Positions 24,305 to 37,341 of a DNA stretch of 64,000 bases are shown in pieces. A program made the position numbers and the translations under genes. The DNA is from Onchidella celtica (lineage: Eukaryota > Mollusca > Gastropoda > Systellommatophora > Onchidiidae): assembly GCA_963931925.1 (NCBI GenBank), contig OZ007569.1, positions 71,799,618 to 71,863,617 of the forward strand, in the 5' to 3' direction. Position 1 is the stretch's first letter, and the number at the start of each line of letters is the position of its first letter. The notes below the pieces were generated by a model. The model made no database searches. It saw only the letters and a program-made list of their open reading frames with translations, and was not told the DNA's origin.

Positions 24305-24838
24305 CTTGTACAGTATGTGACCATTATTGGGTCGGCGTACTTTCTCATAACTCAAACTTAAACCCCTCGTTAATCAGAGAGTGAGAGTCCAGTATCGGTA
24401 TCTCTAGAACTGACCCAATTGGTTTTCCATACCATCCAAACCCAAAATACCCTGGAGACCTCATCGCCCTCTATTCTGTGAACTCTCCAGCCACAAGTGA
24501 AGGCTTTTTTTGTGTGTGGTCAGAAATTTTGCTGGTGTGAAAACTGGAGACACGAGGGAGATAATGATCTAATGGCAGACAATCCCTTTTTCTGTGTGTG
24601 TCTTTTTCTTGTTCTATCGTCTTGTGCCGTTAAAAGTCGAAGGGAGATGCAGCTTTCGGACAGGGACCTGATGGGTTGCCTCTGCCATGGTTAAGTTGAT
24701 TCTTTTAGTTGGTTCTCTGACACCCTCTATCCATGCTTTCTTGGGACGCCCCTTTCCTGTGGAACCATGAGATTTCATGATATAAGCTCTGTGTGCTGGC
24801 TGTTCGCCCTGAAGCCTCAGAAGGTGACCAAACCACAT
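24305..24838 (-). mobile_element. LINE 3' fragment, second copy of the 14-kb family
   Basis: The minus strand encodes WFGHLLRLQGEQPAHRAYIM and KRINLTMAEATHQVPVRKLH, ending at a stop at 24614. The 3' UTR down to about 24305 matches the plus-strand copy at 14450-14760. Here the last 74 codons are open without a frameshift, so this copy is better preserved. It is 5'-truncated near 24840. Confidence 0.85.
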
Positions 24839-25950
24839 CAGCCTTTGTTTTTCTGAATTATGTTCTTGTGTATCTCCTATTTACTTCCAGTCGGTACCAT
24901 GCCCATCATACGTAGGTCGTGATATTCAACATTTCTATATAGTTGATAATTATATGTCTTAGTTTAGAGGAACTCAAATCTAGACGGAAGTTTTCTCAAA
25001 GGTTGAGTCAAAGGAAATTGAACACTCACGAACAGCAGGATGGATACACTGCTATGTCATATTACTTCATTAGGGTTAACTTTAACCTCCTACGGTTAGA
25101 ATTATACAACGTTTTTTTTAGCACAAGCTAGAAAGATTTTGTTTTGTTTTTTCAGCACAGGATTCTTTATTCCCCGCTTGAGTTACTGGCTATAAAATAT
25201 ATATGAATCCAACTTAAGACCATTTATAGAGTGGCTAAATTGTTAAAAGCCATAATTAATATAAAAACAATGTAGCTCAAACTGGCTTCCAATCTTACCA
25301 GGTATAAAAAGAGGTTTGTATGCTCGGATGAGGAAATGTTGCCTTGCAAATCTCACTGAACGCTCCAGTAGTTGTCTATTCATTGACTGTTCGGTCAACA
25401 AACTGAACAGCGCTGGGGAACACAATCAGATTTTGATCAAGTCGTAAACACTGACAAAGTTTTTGTTGGATGCACAAAAGTTGTGCTGGAGTCGTCACTG
25501 GCAATAAAAATGCTTCAGTTCAGACATTTATTGCCACTGTCTGTCCCTTCTTCTCTCCACGTCCCCGCCTTTCACTTCGCTCACTCGGAAACGTATCTCT
25601 ATCAAACCACTTGTTGTTGTTCTTGTTCTTGTTGTCCGTCCGTCTATCCGTTCCTCCGTCCATCCATCCATCCATCCATCCATCCAATTTCAATTCATAC
25701 ATATTTAAGACGGCAAGTTTTACTAGTAATTGTGAATGCCGTTTTGGGTATTGTCCAACAGGTGTATGGGTCTATACAGTTACATGTATGTGTGAAAGTT
25801 TGGGCAAACGGTGAAACGTGGCGTTAAAAGTTAAGGAAATTTCCCTGGCAGCGGCTCCCATCCCTGTGTCTTGTTGCTAGTTGTAGCAGATACCCTAACT
25901 TCTAGAGACTCCCCGGCTAACATCGTATCTATTGCTGTTTGTGTTTGCAG
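24839..25950. other. Non-coding DNA directly upstream of the first visible exon
   Basis: A degenerate CCAT repeat occurs at 25655-25686. The end is a normal 3' splice site: a T-rich tract then TTTGCAG at 25944-25950. This is therefore intron sequence, with the preceding exon not identified. Confidence 0.6.
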
Positions 25951-26166
25951 GCTCTTCAGAGAGACATCGAGTCCCACAACAAGATCGTCAATGCTGTGCT
26001 CAAGCTGAGTGAACGTTTAGAGCAGGATGTGCATGCCTGCAGCAGCCAACGAGAGAGGGACTCGCTGCAGTTGGTGGCCCAAGGCTTAGAGAGACGTTGG
26101 CATGGCATTTGGTTACAGTCGCTGGAGTGGCAGTGTCGTCTAGAGGAAGCCATCTCCAGGCGTAAG
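25951..26166 (+). CDS. KASH gene exon: spectrin-like repeat segment
   Basis: Phase 0 at both ends, 72 codons. The peptide is strongly helical with heptad spacing and the tryptophan pattern of spectrin repeats: LERRWHGIWLQSLEWQCRLE near the end, preceded by NKIVNAVLKLSERLEQDV. Acceptor TTTGCAG before 25951 and donor GTAGGC at 26167 frame it. It is 16 kb from the next exon, so unseen small exons could lie between, though phase 0 to phase 0 joining works directly. Confidence 0.85.
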
Positions 26167-29100
26167 GTAGGCAAAACACTTGACTGGTAGTTCTAGCCAA
26201 TGAATTTTTTTTATCTTCACTGACCTCACCCAAAATTGTGATGCTGTCCACACGGCATTCCCGCTCCCACTGCACGGCGGCTGAGTTTGCGCACTACGTC
26301 CCCTTATAATGACAAGGTTCTATCTTCATTCCTTGGCTGAACTAAGTTACACACTACACACTACTTCTACTGGCTTTTTCTACTGTGTGTCAAAGTATCA
26401 AGCAGATTCTATGTGTAATTTGTAAGTATCACTAAAAGAAAAACAACCCGTGTCGTCAACCGCTAAGAGCACACGAAGCAGAAACGTCAATCATCAGTTT
26501 CTCAAAAGTTGACGGAAGGGAGTTACAACCTTGTCAGTCGAAGAGGACGATTGGTAAATATTGGCTGTAATTCAAATAGAAGAATTGAAACTCGGAGAAG
26601 GATGAACGTTTATGTCCTTGGAATTTCCGACAAAAGACGAAATAAGATTGAAAATTCTGTAGCTAGGAGCACAAGTTGTGTGACGTCAAGTGAAATGAAC
26701 CAATAGGCGTGCTCCTACAGCGGGAAGAATTTCCCGTAGGGTTACACATTGCGTAACAATTAATGGTTTAGTGTTCCTGTGTCTACAGATGGCAGCAGGC
26801 ACTGGTGGTCTTAAATCTTTGAGACGGGAGGGGCTGGGAAGAGAAAGAAGAATAAGTCAGAATTATTACCCAGTTCGTGTAAGGAAAAACTCATCTCTCC
26901 GGCTGTCTTTCAGTCTCTTCCCCTCTCTTTCTTCACCTGCCGTATAAAGTTTAGTCGAGCCAGTCTGTTTCTTTATGTGTGTTTAACGATTTCTTGGGAT
27001 ATTCAAGTGTTGACATAGGGAAGGAGGGGTTGCATGTGTCACCAGACATTTGGATAGATGGATTTACTTGTAGTTATAGGTGTTAGGGCGTGTCGGTGTG
27101 ACATAAACGGTGTGATCGCCACTAGGCCAGAGGTCGGCAACCACTGGCTCGCCCGGCTCGTTTAGCTTTCATCTGTGGCTTTTGTCATAATTGCCGGTTA
27201 AAAACAAATTCTTTAAATGAGAAAAAGTACCATCGGTATTATAGGCAAAGGATTCAAGGATGTTTACTGCTCACTCTGAAGATGAACTCTATCGAAAACC
27301 CTCAAATATGGCTGTTCTTCTCTGAAAGGTAGCTGCACCAAGTAACTCTGCGCGCGGTTTTCTGGCTGCATCCAGGTGCTACTGCATAAAAGTGTAAATT
27401 TTGTTATTGACATGATCAAGGCCACAAAATTAATGCACGTATAATAGAGCTATCGATGCCAGTAGTAAACGCAGCATGAAGTTATGCACAGTTTACCACG
27501 TTTTGCGAGGGATTAAGACGTAACAGATGGCTACAGAAAGTAGGCATGGTCAAACCCCGTAGAGCTTGTGAATATGTGAGAACAGTTAAGTTGGACTGCC
27601 AACATTGAAAAATAAAAACCAACACATATATAAAATAATATATATATTTCTGCGTACGTTTCTGGGTGACTCACTGCGCCATCTGCTGCTGTGTGCCAGT
27701 TAGTGTGTTTGTGAACCCGTGACTCTGTGTATGGGTAACGCTGACGGCGACAGATGGCGCTGAAACAGACTTACTTACCTGAAGATAGATAGTGGGTCAA
27801 TGTCAGCTCAGATTGTACGGTATACAGAGGAGAGATGTAGAACGTGCACGCGGAATAAGATTTGACGGTTTATGTGCAAGAAGTGATATGAGTTCTGATA
27901 TCTGACCCGAATTCCACGAAAGGTGAGTTGTCACTGCATTTTTTATTCCATCATGTTGATGTTTTGTAACCACTGAAGGATCGAGGTTTCTTCATTTGCC
28001 CCCGGAACCCCCCCCCCCCCCCCCCCCGCGGAATGACAAGTTTCTAACTCCCTTCCGTCAACTTTTGAGAAATCGAGGATTGAACTTTCAAGTTTCATGT
28101 ACTCGCAGCATTTAGAGCAAAGAATTTGTTTCTTTTTAGCAATACCTATAAATGATACACCAAATCTTCTCGATACTTTGGCATACAGTGGAAGAGTCCC
28201 ACAGAAGTAGTGTGTGGTGGGTAACTCAGTCCAGCCAAAAAGTGGAGATAGAGCCTTGCCATTGTAACGGGAGGAAATGTGGCCCATGTATTGGACAGAA
28301 ATTGTCAGTGCGGTGACGCCGAGGAAAGGCTGCGATCTGTGGGTCAGCGTTTTTCTCCGAACTTGTGCTGCTGGATAATAGCCAGAGTAGAGCCAGTGTT
28401 TACTCAGTGTAGTCTTTGGGATCAGGGTTCACACAGGTCCTTAAAAGTCCTTAAAGTCCTTAATTTTCATAAAAGAAAAAATAAGTCCTCAAGAAGTCCT
28501 TAAATTCTGAATATGATGTGAAAGTCCTTGAAAAGTCCTTAAAATTTGTGTTTCAATTGAAACATTTGAGATTCAAATCTTCCAATTGCACACTGGATAA
28601 TTGGTACTTTGAAATAACTGAATTTTTCAGAGTAAATTTTCTATGCTTGAACTCTGGATACCGAAACATCCCGTTTCCACGAGTGCTGCTTGCATGTGAT
28701 ATTTCTTGGTCACAGGCACACAGGTCCTTAATTTGTTTACTGTGAGTCCTTAGGGTCCTTAAAATTAGTTTTCAAGGCTTTTTATGAACCTTGTGGGATG
28801 ACATCCATCACCAAGCCGGCAACCCTCTTTCTCTCCCCACCCCCACTCTCCCAGTGCAGTGCAAACTTCTCTAAGTTTTTAAATCCGCGGTCTAGCGCGG
28901 GGAGATGGTCAGTGGCCAGAGAGGTCAAGTCCATCACGATATACGTGTGTATATATGTGGGGTGGTGAGCTGCACTGGCAAGGCCTAGAGATGAATAAGA
29001 GACGGGCGCGCGGGCACATACACACACACGCATACACGCACGCACACACACACAGCTGGACACACACAGGGAGTATTTGGTATCCAGGTACAGGCGTACA

Positions 29101-32100
29101 CACACAAGAGTTTGTACAGAATCAATAATCGTTGCCTACTCTCTCGCACTCCAACACCCCAGGTCTTTGATGTATTATTGAAGTAACTGACCTGAGGTGA
29201 CCTAAGTCATTTTTGTTATTTCTCTACACCCCCCCCCCCCAACTCACCCCCTTGCTATCGATCTGTTCCATTGTATTTGTGGTGGTTTTCGAATTAATCA
29301 ATGTACAGTAATTTCGTCTCTCCTTCCCCATCCACCCTTTCCTCGCGGAGACGTCTGTAGCTCTGGCTTAGCTGATTCCGTCCATGGGCCGTGATTTATA
29401 ATTTATGAACTCATACGTGAAGGAGGGGGGGGGTGAAGTAGTCTCTAATTGCTAACTCAATCAGTCGACGTGTCCCCGCCATGCACCAGTGAGTTCTTCA
29501 ACCCGGGCGAGAGATGCTGGCGGCAGATGGACCAGTGGAGCAGTCACACCAGTACAGTGTTGCTGGGGCCAGTCAGGCTTACAGATCCGATAGCCTAGTC
29601 ATAAGTATCACTGCCGAGCCTTTACCAAACGGCGAAACACAGAACAGTTCAAAGAGGTGATGGATAAACATGTTTCAATTCATCTCAAAAGGTTGAATTC
29701 ATGTCTGCAATCATTGTTATATGCAAGAAAATCTAAATTGCCACCCAAGGCAAGAACATATCTCAAATACAATTTAAGTGGTTGCTGTGACATTAACAGT
29801 TACATACACAGGATGAGAATGGGGCACATGTGGACACATTTTGACTTGAATTTTTGGTTTTCTTATCGTATCACCACCTTGACCCGGTCAGGACCACGTC
29901 AGTTCCCGCATTTTGGCAAAGGCGCAGTCAGGATAACCTAGAGTATGCAGCAGCTGTCAGAGTACGACTGTGCACAGCGACATTATTCTACTCTGCCCCT
30001 GTGTAGACGTATGAATCGAACGGTTCTCGCAGTATGGCAACCTTTGTAGTTATTACCCTATATCCAACTATCACATGCAGTTCAGTACTAGCAGACATAA
30101 GGCCACAGACATAACAAATTTGCATGTCACGTTTACATTTTCAGAAAGCGTGAACAAGTATCATTGCTTTGCAAATCATATGACTTGCGCGAAAGCTGTT
30201 TGGTGTCAAAATTCAGTCTTTGAAGACTCGATACACAAAACTTCCTGCTTTCAGGAAACAAAATAAACTAACCTTATTTTATCTGGGATGTTAAGTCCTA
30301 CCTCAAAAACATTTCAAAATTGGCTTAGGCAATTGTGTTATGACTGTGACGATAAGTGACTTTAGAATTTCACAATTGGGTTATTGCAAGGGGACCGTAG
30401 TCAAATTGCAAAGCCAAGTACAGAAAATAATGCGTTGCGTTCGCTGCTCAGCTGTAGCTTACTGTATGTACAAGTGTCCCTTGACAACAGCGTTAAGATT
30501 TGTGCTACTGGTGCATGTTGTGGACTCGAGCATCGGTGTGTGGTGCACAGTAATGCCCAGAAGTGCACGGAGCATGCCAGCATGTCTCCTTTAGCCAGTG
30601 TCCTGTTGAATTTGCCCGTCCATCCATCCATCCCACCTGTAGATCATTCTGGCGCACGCGAGCCGATCAGAGCTGGACTAGTTAGGCGGCTGACGTCACG
30701 ACATCGAGCTTCAGTGAGACCCAAGTCGTTGGTCAATGAGCGAGGTCTCATTAAAACACCGTGTCGTGCGTGACGTCACCTTGCAATTAATCGGCCGATC
30801 AAAATCGACTAGTGCGCCGCGGGTCTAAACCGAGCAAATCGTGTGGACACATCAGAGTTTGATGAGTATGTGCTCACGGAAACTGACATCTATATGTGGA
30901 TGGCGCGCTTTTGAGTTCTGTGACGTAACCCCATTTTACACTCGGGGGGGGGGGGGCTGATAGACCCCAGACACTCACTCTCTTCACCAAAACATCCCCC
31001 AGTCGTATGTAAAATAGGGTTAACGGGGTCGATGTCTCATTCTGCCGGTTTTAAATCTCAATGCTAGTTTGAGATATTGTTGTAAGCTTATGATTTGTAC
31101 GTGTTATTACACACAGATAGAGCTCAGTCCTTAGTCCCACTGTCCTCGGCTCTTCTGTAGCTTTTTTTATAATGTACGTCATACTCAGTTATGTTATCTG
31201 CCTTGATAGTGATTGTCAATATTTAATCAACTCCACCACACCTCTCCCCTGACCAGTTCAGGCAAATACCTGCATATCACTTGAGTTTATACCTATCCTG
31301 ACCCCGAGGTTTGAGTACACGTCAGCATTGAGGTGTTGCATACCTGACATAACAAGTCAATGAGCTCCTGCATAGTTCACCCGCCCTCTCCCCCAACCTT
31401 GTCAGCTGCCCATGTAACAACCAAACTGTCCGGTGGGTGATGTAAATCAACGGTTACGTGGATACTTGATGGACGTCAGTGGTCGTCAGTTGCTGCCAGG
31501 GTCTCAGTTGCTGCCAGGGTCTAGTGGTAGGGCCTTAGATATCAGCAGACCTGTTGATTTTCCTGGATTTTACAGGATAATTCTATACATAGGATATTGG
31601 AGGGACATGAGAAATGTGGTTGTTGTTTTTTTGTTGTTGTTTTTTTGAGGTAAAAGAAATTTCTGCCAGGTTTTTAAGATAATATAAAGTCCATTAAAGT
31701 GCAAGAAAATAGCGCCAGTATACATGACATACACGTTTGAGTTTTGAGTTAGAGTTTGGGTTTTACGGCGCGTCGGCACGATAAGACTCACACTGCGCTT
31801 TTCACGGTCTATTTGAGTACTTAGTTTGTGTTTGCTTTTCAGAGCTTCTAAATTTTACATGTAGAAATAAAAAGTGCTCATAGTTCCATATAATTTCTTT
31901 TTGCAATCGTGCAATTCTTAAAAGTTATTTTGTATAGATCTGAAAAAGAGTATTTGTAACAGAGTACAGACACGATAGAATACAGGCATTATGTACACAC
32001 ACAGTACAGGCATTATGTACACACACAGTACAGGCATTGTGTACACACACAGTACAGGTATTATGTACACACACAGTACAGTATGTGATCTGTAAAGTGT

Positions 32101-34223
32101 GTTACGGTGTTTTGTATTAAAATTGTTTTCTAAGGATACCATAACTAACTGATATTTTCAGTTTGCCTTCATACACTATAAATAAAGAGATGTTCCTAAC
32201 TGAAGTAATCATTTAGTTTGCCAGTCAGCATCAGTTGTCAGTAGATCACGGGGACACGCCCAAGTTATTGAAAAGCGGGCGTGATCTAGAAAACTTAAAT
32301 ACCTGTAAAACAAACAGTTGCCTTCTTTACGCAATCCGGACAAAATGCACAGCAAAAAGAGGATGTGAGAATCTATTTTAGGTAGATGAACAATAGAAAG
32401 AATGTCATGTTTCTATTGCTTTGTTTCCCTTACGTCATCCAAAACAGCGATGCATCCCTGCCTGTCAGTGCACGGGGGATGGGCATGCGCATTTGCAGAG
32501 ATTTGGTTGTGGGGGTGGGGGGGGGGGTGTTATGCATGCAAAGATTGGGCGGTATCTAAAAAGAAGACTTAGCCTGAACCTCTCGTGAGAAGGAAAGTTT
32601 ACACTTTTACAGCCTTCGGACTTGCAGCGAGAGATGAAATGAATTTCCAAATTTGGTAGGAGCACAAGTTCTGTGACGTCAGCTGAAATTAAGTGATTTG
32701 AGGAGATTCCACAGAGCTCTGGCTATAAAACTCTATCGGAGATTCCATCATCAACTTGGCAATAATGGACTTTGTGTAACCTCAGCAGTATCATCTTTCA
32801 TGTTCTCCAATCTTCGAGTGTGGTCCAGATCATTGAATGAGGGAGACAGTGTGGATATCAAAGGTTTGGTGTTGAGGACTTGGCCTGATTTCTATGACTG
32901 GCAAATGGCTTGAGGAATGTGACAGTAACGAAGGCGCTTTAAGAAAGTTGTCTCCTTTTTTTTTTTCTCTTTCAAATAGACAACAAAAATCTTTTGGTTA
33001 CCGTCGGCTGATGGTTGGTGGACGCCTCTGGTCGATTCTCCTTCTATTTTCTCATTCTGCTGTACATGTTTTCTGTGTATTGTCTCGCCTTTTCATAGAC
33101 AATATGACAGTTATCGTGGTCGACCTGCTTTCCCAAATTCAGACTCAAAACACGTGACCAGTGGGTATTTGAGTGTTGCCGTTGTCAATTCACCCGTGAG
33201 AGTTTGAAGAAGGTTTTATATCAGAAATTGTCTCTTAGTTTGAACGTCTCAGTTGTCAGAGATTGTAAGTTCTGAACGTTATCTTTTTCGTCACTTAGAG
33301 GTGGAATCCACCTGTGGCAATTTGTGACGTGATAACCGATCATTTGAGTATGGGTTACTTGGTTTCATCGATTCATTCATTGAAATGTTTAAGAAATGCC
33401 CGAAAACACACCTCTTTTAAGTTGATGGAATGCAACAACGGCTGTTTCTGACCGCTTCCCCATCTTTACTATGTTCTTCGTATTGCTGAATTAAATGTGA
33501 GTTGAAGAATGAATGTTGAACACTCGCAGCTGGCATTTGACTGGATGAACCGCTCTATAAATGTGACATGCTGTTACTATAGTATTTATTATTATTATTA
33601 CTATATTGTCTGGGTGTTTTCCACCCACGGGTTTGGGTTGGAGTGGAGGGGGGGGGGGGATTTAAACGTACCTTCCGTAAGTCAACAGTTGCACCTACGG
33701 GCGGCGGATGTGACTCTTAGAAAACGTGTGACTGAAAAGGCGATTGTGTACGTAATTTGCTTGGACCTCCAACTCCTTATTCCCACCCCTCTTTCTTGTC
33801 ATCTGCCTACCCCTTTCTCCGAAGACACAAGATCAAAGGCTATAGAGCCAGTGCGTCACCACGCCAGCTCTAGTGCCGAAACCAGGTTTAGGTTCTGTGG
33901 GATTTCGTACGCTTGGACAGACACGTAAACTGTTGTCACTAGTGTCAATAGACTAGATTGAAGACAGGGCCCAATATCGCTGGAGACTGAGTGATTGGGT
34001 CAACATTGTTGATAATTATGATCTGTCCTGGAATGACGGACCCGGGTCGATAAATAGAACGTGTGTGCTCAACCACATGATATAACTGGGTGGGCGGGGC
34101 ACAAATTGTTGGTTTACAACATGACACTGTGTGTGTAATATAACTCTTGCTATGTTGTCGGTCTATTGGGATGGGGAAATTAGTATTAGTTTGGACTCAC
34201 TTATAAAATCTCAATCTCAATCT

Positions 34224-34286
<63 letters not shown>

Positions 34287-34316
34287 CTCTCTTCTCCGTC
34301 TCTCTCTCTCTCTGTT

Positions 34317-34354
<38 letters not shown>

Positions 34355-34396
34355 CTCTCTCCTCTCTCTCTTTCTCCGTCTCTCTCTCTCTCTGTT

Positions 34397-34434
<38 letters not shown>

Positions 34435-36623
34435 CTCTCTCCTCTCTCCTCTCTCTCTCTCTCTCTCTGTGTTTCTGTCTGTCCTCTCTCTCTATTCTCC
34501 CCCCTCTCTCTTTCTGTCCCTTTCTCTCTGTCTCTCACTGTCATCTTTCTCTTCTGTCTCTCCCCTCCCCCCCCCTCTCTACACACACACTCTCTGTCTT
34601 TCTATCTTGCTTCTCTCTTTCTTTCTCATTCACCTCCCTCCAACTCGTTCTCTCTATCTTTGTGCATGTGTGTGTGTTTGCGTGGCATGAATGACCTGTG
34701 GCCTGGAGGAAATAGAACACGGAACAATTAGAGCGTTGGCATTGTGGCGTGAGGACTGTCATCTGGCCTCACCATCTCATCGTGCTGGATATCAGTGAGA
34801 TCATCTCTGTCGTAGGTGATCCACCTCGGCCCCACCAAAATCAACAAAGTGTCTCTCAAGAGCTAATACAAACCGCTCAGTAAGTGGGTACACCTCACAC
34901 ACACAGTATGGGCGTGGGGCATAATTACGGGGTACAATGGAAGATGACGTAGTGGCGATGATGTCAGAGCTGAGACATCTCCCGAAATATTCCTGTTTGT
35001 AGGAATATTTCGGGCGGAGCCCTCATGCTCTGGAGTCACAAAAGTCTTGGCTTATAAATACGTCCCCCCTAGCGAAAACAACTTGGGGACGGTACGTCAC
35101 AACCAGGGTTCACACAGGTCCTTAAAAGTCCTTAATTTTCATAAAAGAAAGAAAAATAAGTACTCAAAAAGTCCTTAAATTCTGAAAATGATGCCAAAGT
35201 CCTTTAAAGGTCCTTAAAATTTGTGTTTCAGTTGAAACATTTGAGATTCAAATCTTCCAATTGCACACTGGATAATTGACACTTTGAAATAACTGAACTT
35301 TTCAGCGTTAATTTACTATGTTTGAACTCTAGATACAGAAACATTCCGTATCGATGAGTGCTGCACACCACTTGAATAGTTGTAATATTTCTTGGTCACA
35401 GCCACACAGGTCCTTAAATTGTTTACTGTGAGTCCTTAGGAAGTCCTTTAAAAGTCCTTAAAATTAGTTTTCAAGACTGTAGTATGAACCCTGGCAATTT
35501 CTTTATGGAATGCAGTTTGCTCCATCTGTCCAACATTGTTATACCTTCCTACGCTGATACTTTCCTTTGTTCACCACAAAGTAGAAAATGAACAAGTGAT
35601 AAAACGGAAGTGCACCTTCAAACATGTTTTGTGTCTTCTGTCAACTTTGGCTGTTTGTTAAGAGATCGTAATATTTTATATAATAAGCTCAATAGTTGGT
35701 TGTTGTTTGTTTTTATTTTGCCGGGGCCACCGGCCTTATTTAGGCCTGCTCTTCTCGAGTGCCAACTGCCAAAGTATCTTTAATGTGCACATGGGCCAAC
35801 CGAGTTTTACGTGCTAATCCGAGAAGACTAGGTGCTCGAGCCTTTCTGCCATAGGACCAGGGACAGGAAATTCCCCCCAAAATTCCAACATGCCTGCACC
35901 GACCGGGAATCGAACCTGGTACCTACGGCATGAGAGGCGAATGCCTTGTCTCTAGACCAGGGGTCACCACACTTTTTTCACAGAGGGCCGGATAACTGAC
36001 AGACTTACAAGCGCGAGGCCACATAAGCAATCTGTTCAATACTTGCAAGCCAGAAGATAAACTCTAGAGCAAAGACGATTTTTAAATATTTTTTGAGGAA
36101 GCTTGTCCAGCCCGTAGCTCTAGATATCCCTGGTTTTATCAAACAAAATCAAGTAGCATGGCGGGCCGGATGAACTGACGTCGCGGGCCGTAGTTTGGTG
36201 ACCCCTGCCCTAGACCAACATGTCGCCAATCTCCTGCAGTTCCGTGTGGCTGGAGATTTTATAGAGAGATGTCATGGTTTGGCGCTCACCAACTTCACGT
36301 TAATCAGCGTTTCGACAGCTCAGTGATGAGCAGATCAGGCGCACGTGCACGGTCTCAGCGGTGAGCCGGTCAGCTCTTTGATGTGGGAACGTGTGAAAGG
36401 CCGTCATTGTCACCGGCGTGTGGCCAGTGGCCCTTGTTAGATCCCCCATGTGTATGTGTGTGTGTTTCTATTTCTCTCTCTCCTTCTCCCCCCCCCCCCC
36501 CCCAAACAACTCAATCGATGGGTGATTTTACCTGCAGTTTTGTTACTCCCGGTCTCCATGGTGATGTGACATTATTTATAGTTTTATCTCCATGTCTGGT
36601 CACGCTTGCCACCTGCTCCCCCC

Positions 36624-36654
<31 letters not shown>

Positions 36655-37291
36655 AGAATAATCTAGGGGCTGTTTGGGGCGCGTTATATTTTACATTGTA
36701 ATCGATTGCTGACCAGTGACCAGACACTCCGTAGTTTCTCTATCTGGCTTTGTAATTAGACTACCCGCCCTTCATTCAATAATCTAAGCTGTTGAGTGAT
36801 GACATGAAGGCAATTCTTTTTAGTCCGGTTGAATCAATTAGAGGTGTCTGTGAGAGCAGCACTGATTAGATGGGTCTGTTTCATGTGTCAGACAGGTGGG
36901 CTGGAAAATTCCTGCCTCTGTCTTCTTTGTCGTTATGTGACTGGGGTCCAGTTAGTGTCTAATTCTGTCATTCTGGTTTTAAATCAGCCATGGTTGGTGG
37001 GCGCTTATCATGGTGGGGTCTTCTCTTGTCCTAGCATTGTGTTACATTCTGTCTGTGGTCTTGCTTTGTCCTGGCACAGTGTGACTGTTATCGTGTCGAC
37101 GTACTTTCTCAAACTTGAAACTGTTTATAGGAGATTTCTGAAAAATGGGTGGACACGGGAGTTTGAGGATGAGGAAGAGAATCGACTACGACATCAGAAA
37201 TGCATCGGGTTTCTTACAATCATTGTGTGTTCGGGCGGAGGGGAGGGGGGGAGGGGACAAGAAAACACTTTCATGGTTCGGGCGACACACA

Positions 37292-37341
<50 letters not shown>

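Noticed and set aside
32698..32913. 71-codon frame with protein-like composition
   Set aside because: No recognisable domain, no splice signals in phase with the KASH gene, surrounded by repeats; too weak to call.
34131..34694. 187-codon plus-strand frame and its minus-strand counterpart
   Set aside because: Both translate CT microsatellites into Ser/Leu or Arg/Glu repeats, with no gene signals.
35885..35950. tRNA gene on the minus strand
   Set aside because: The B box is good but the A-box side is SINE-like, interrupted by a hAT, and no cloverleaf forms; it is a SINE head.
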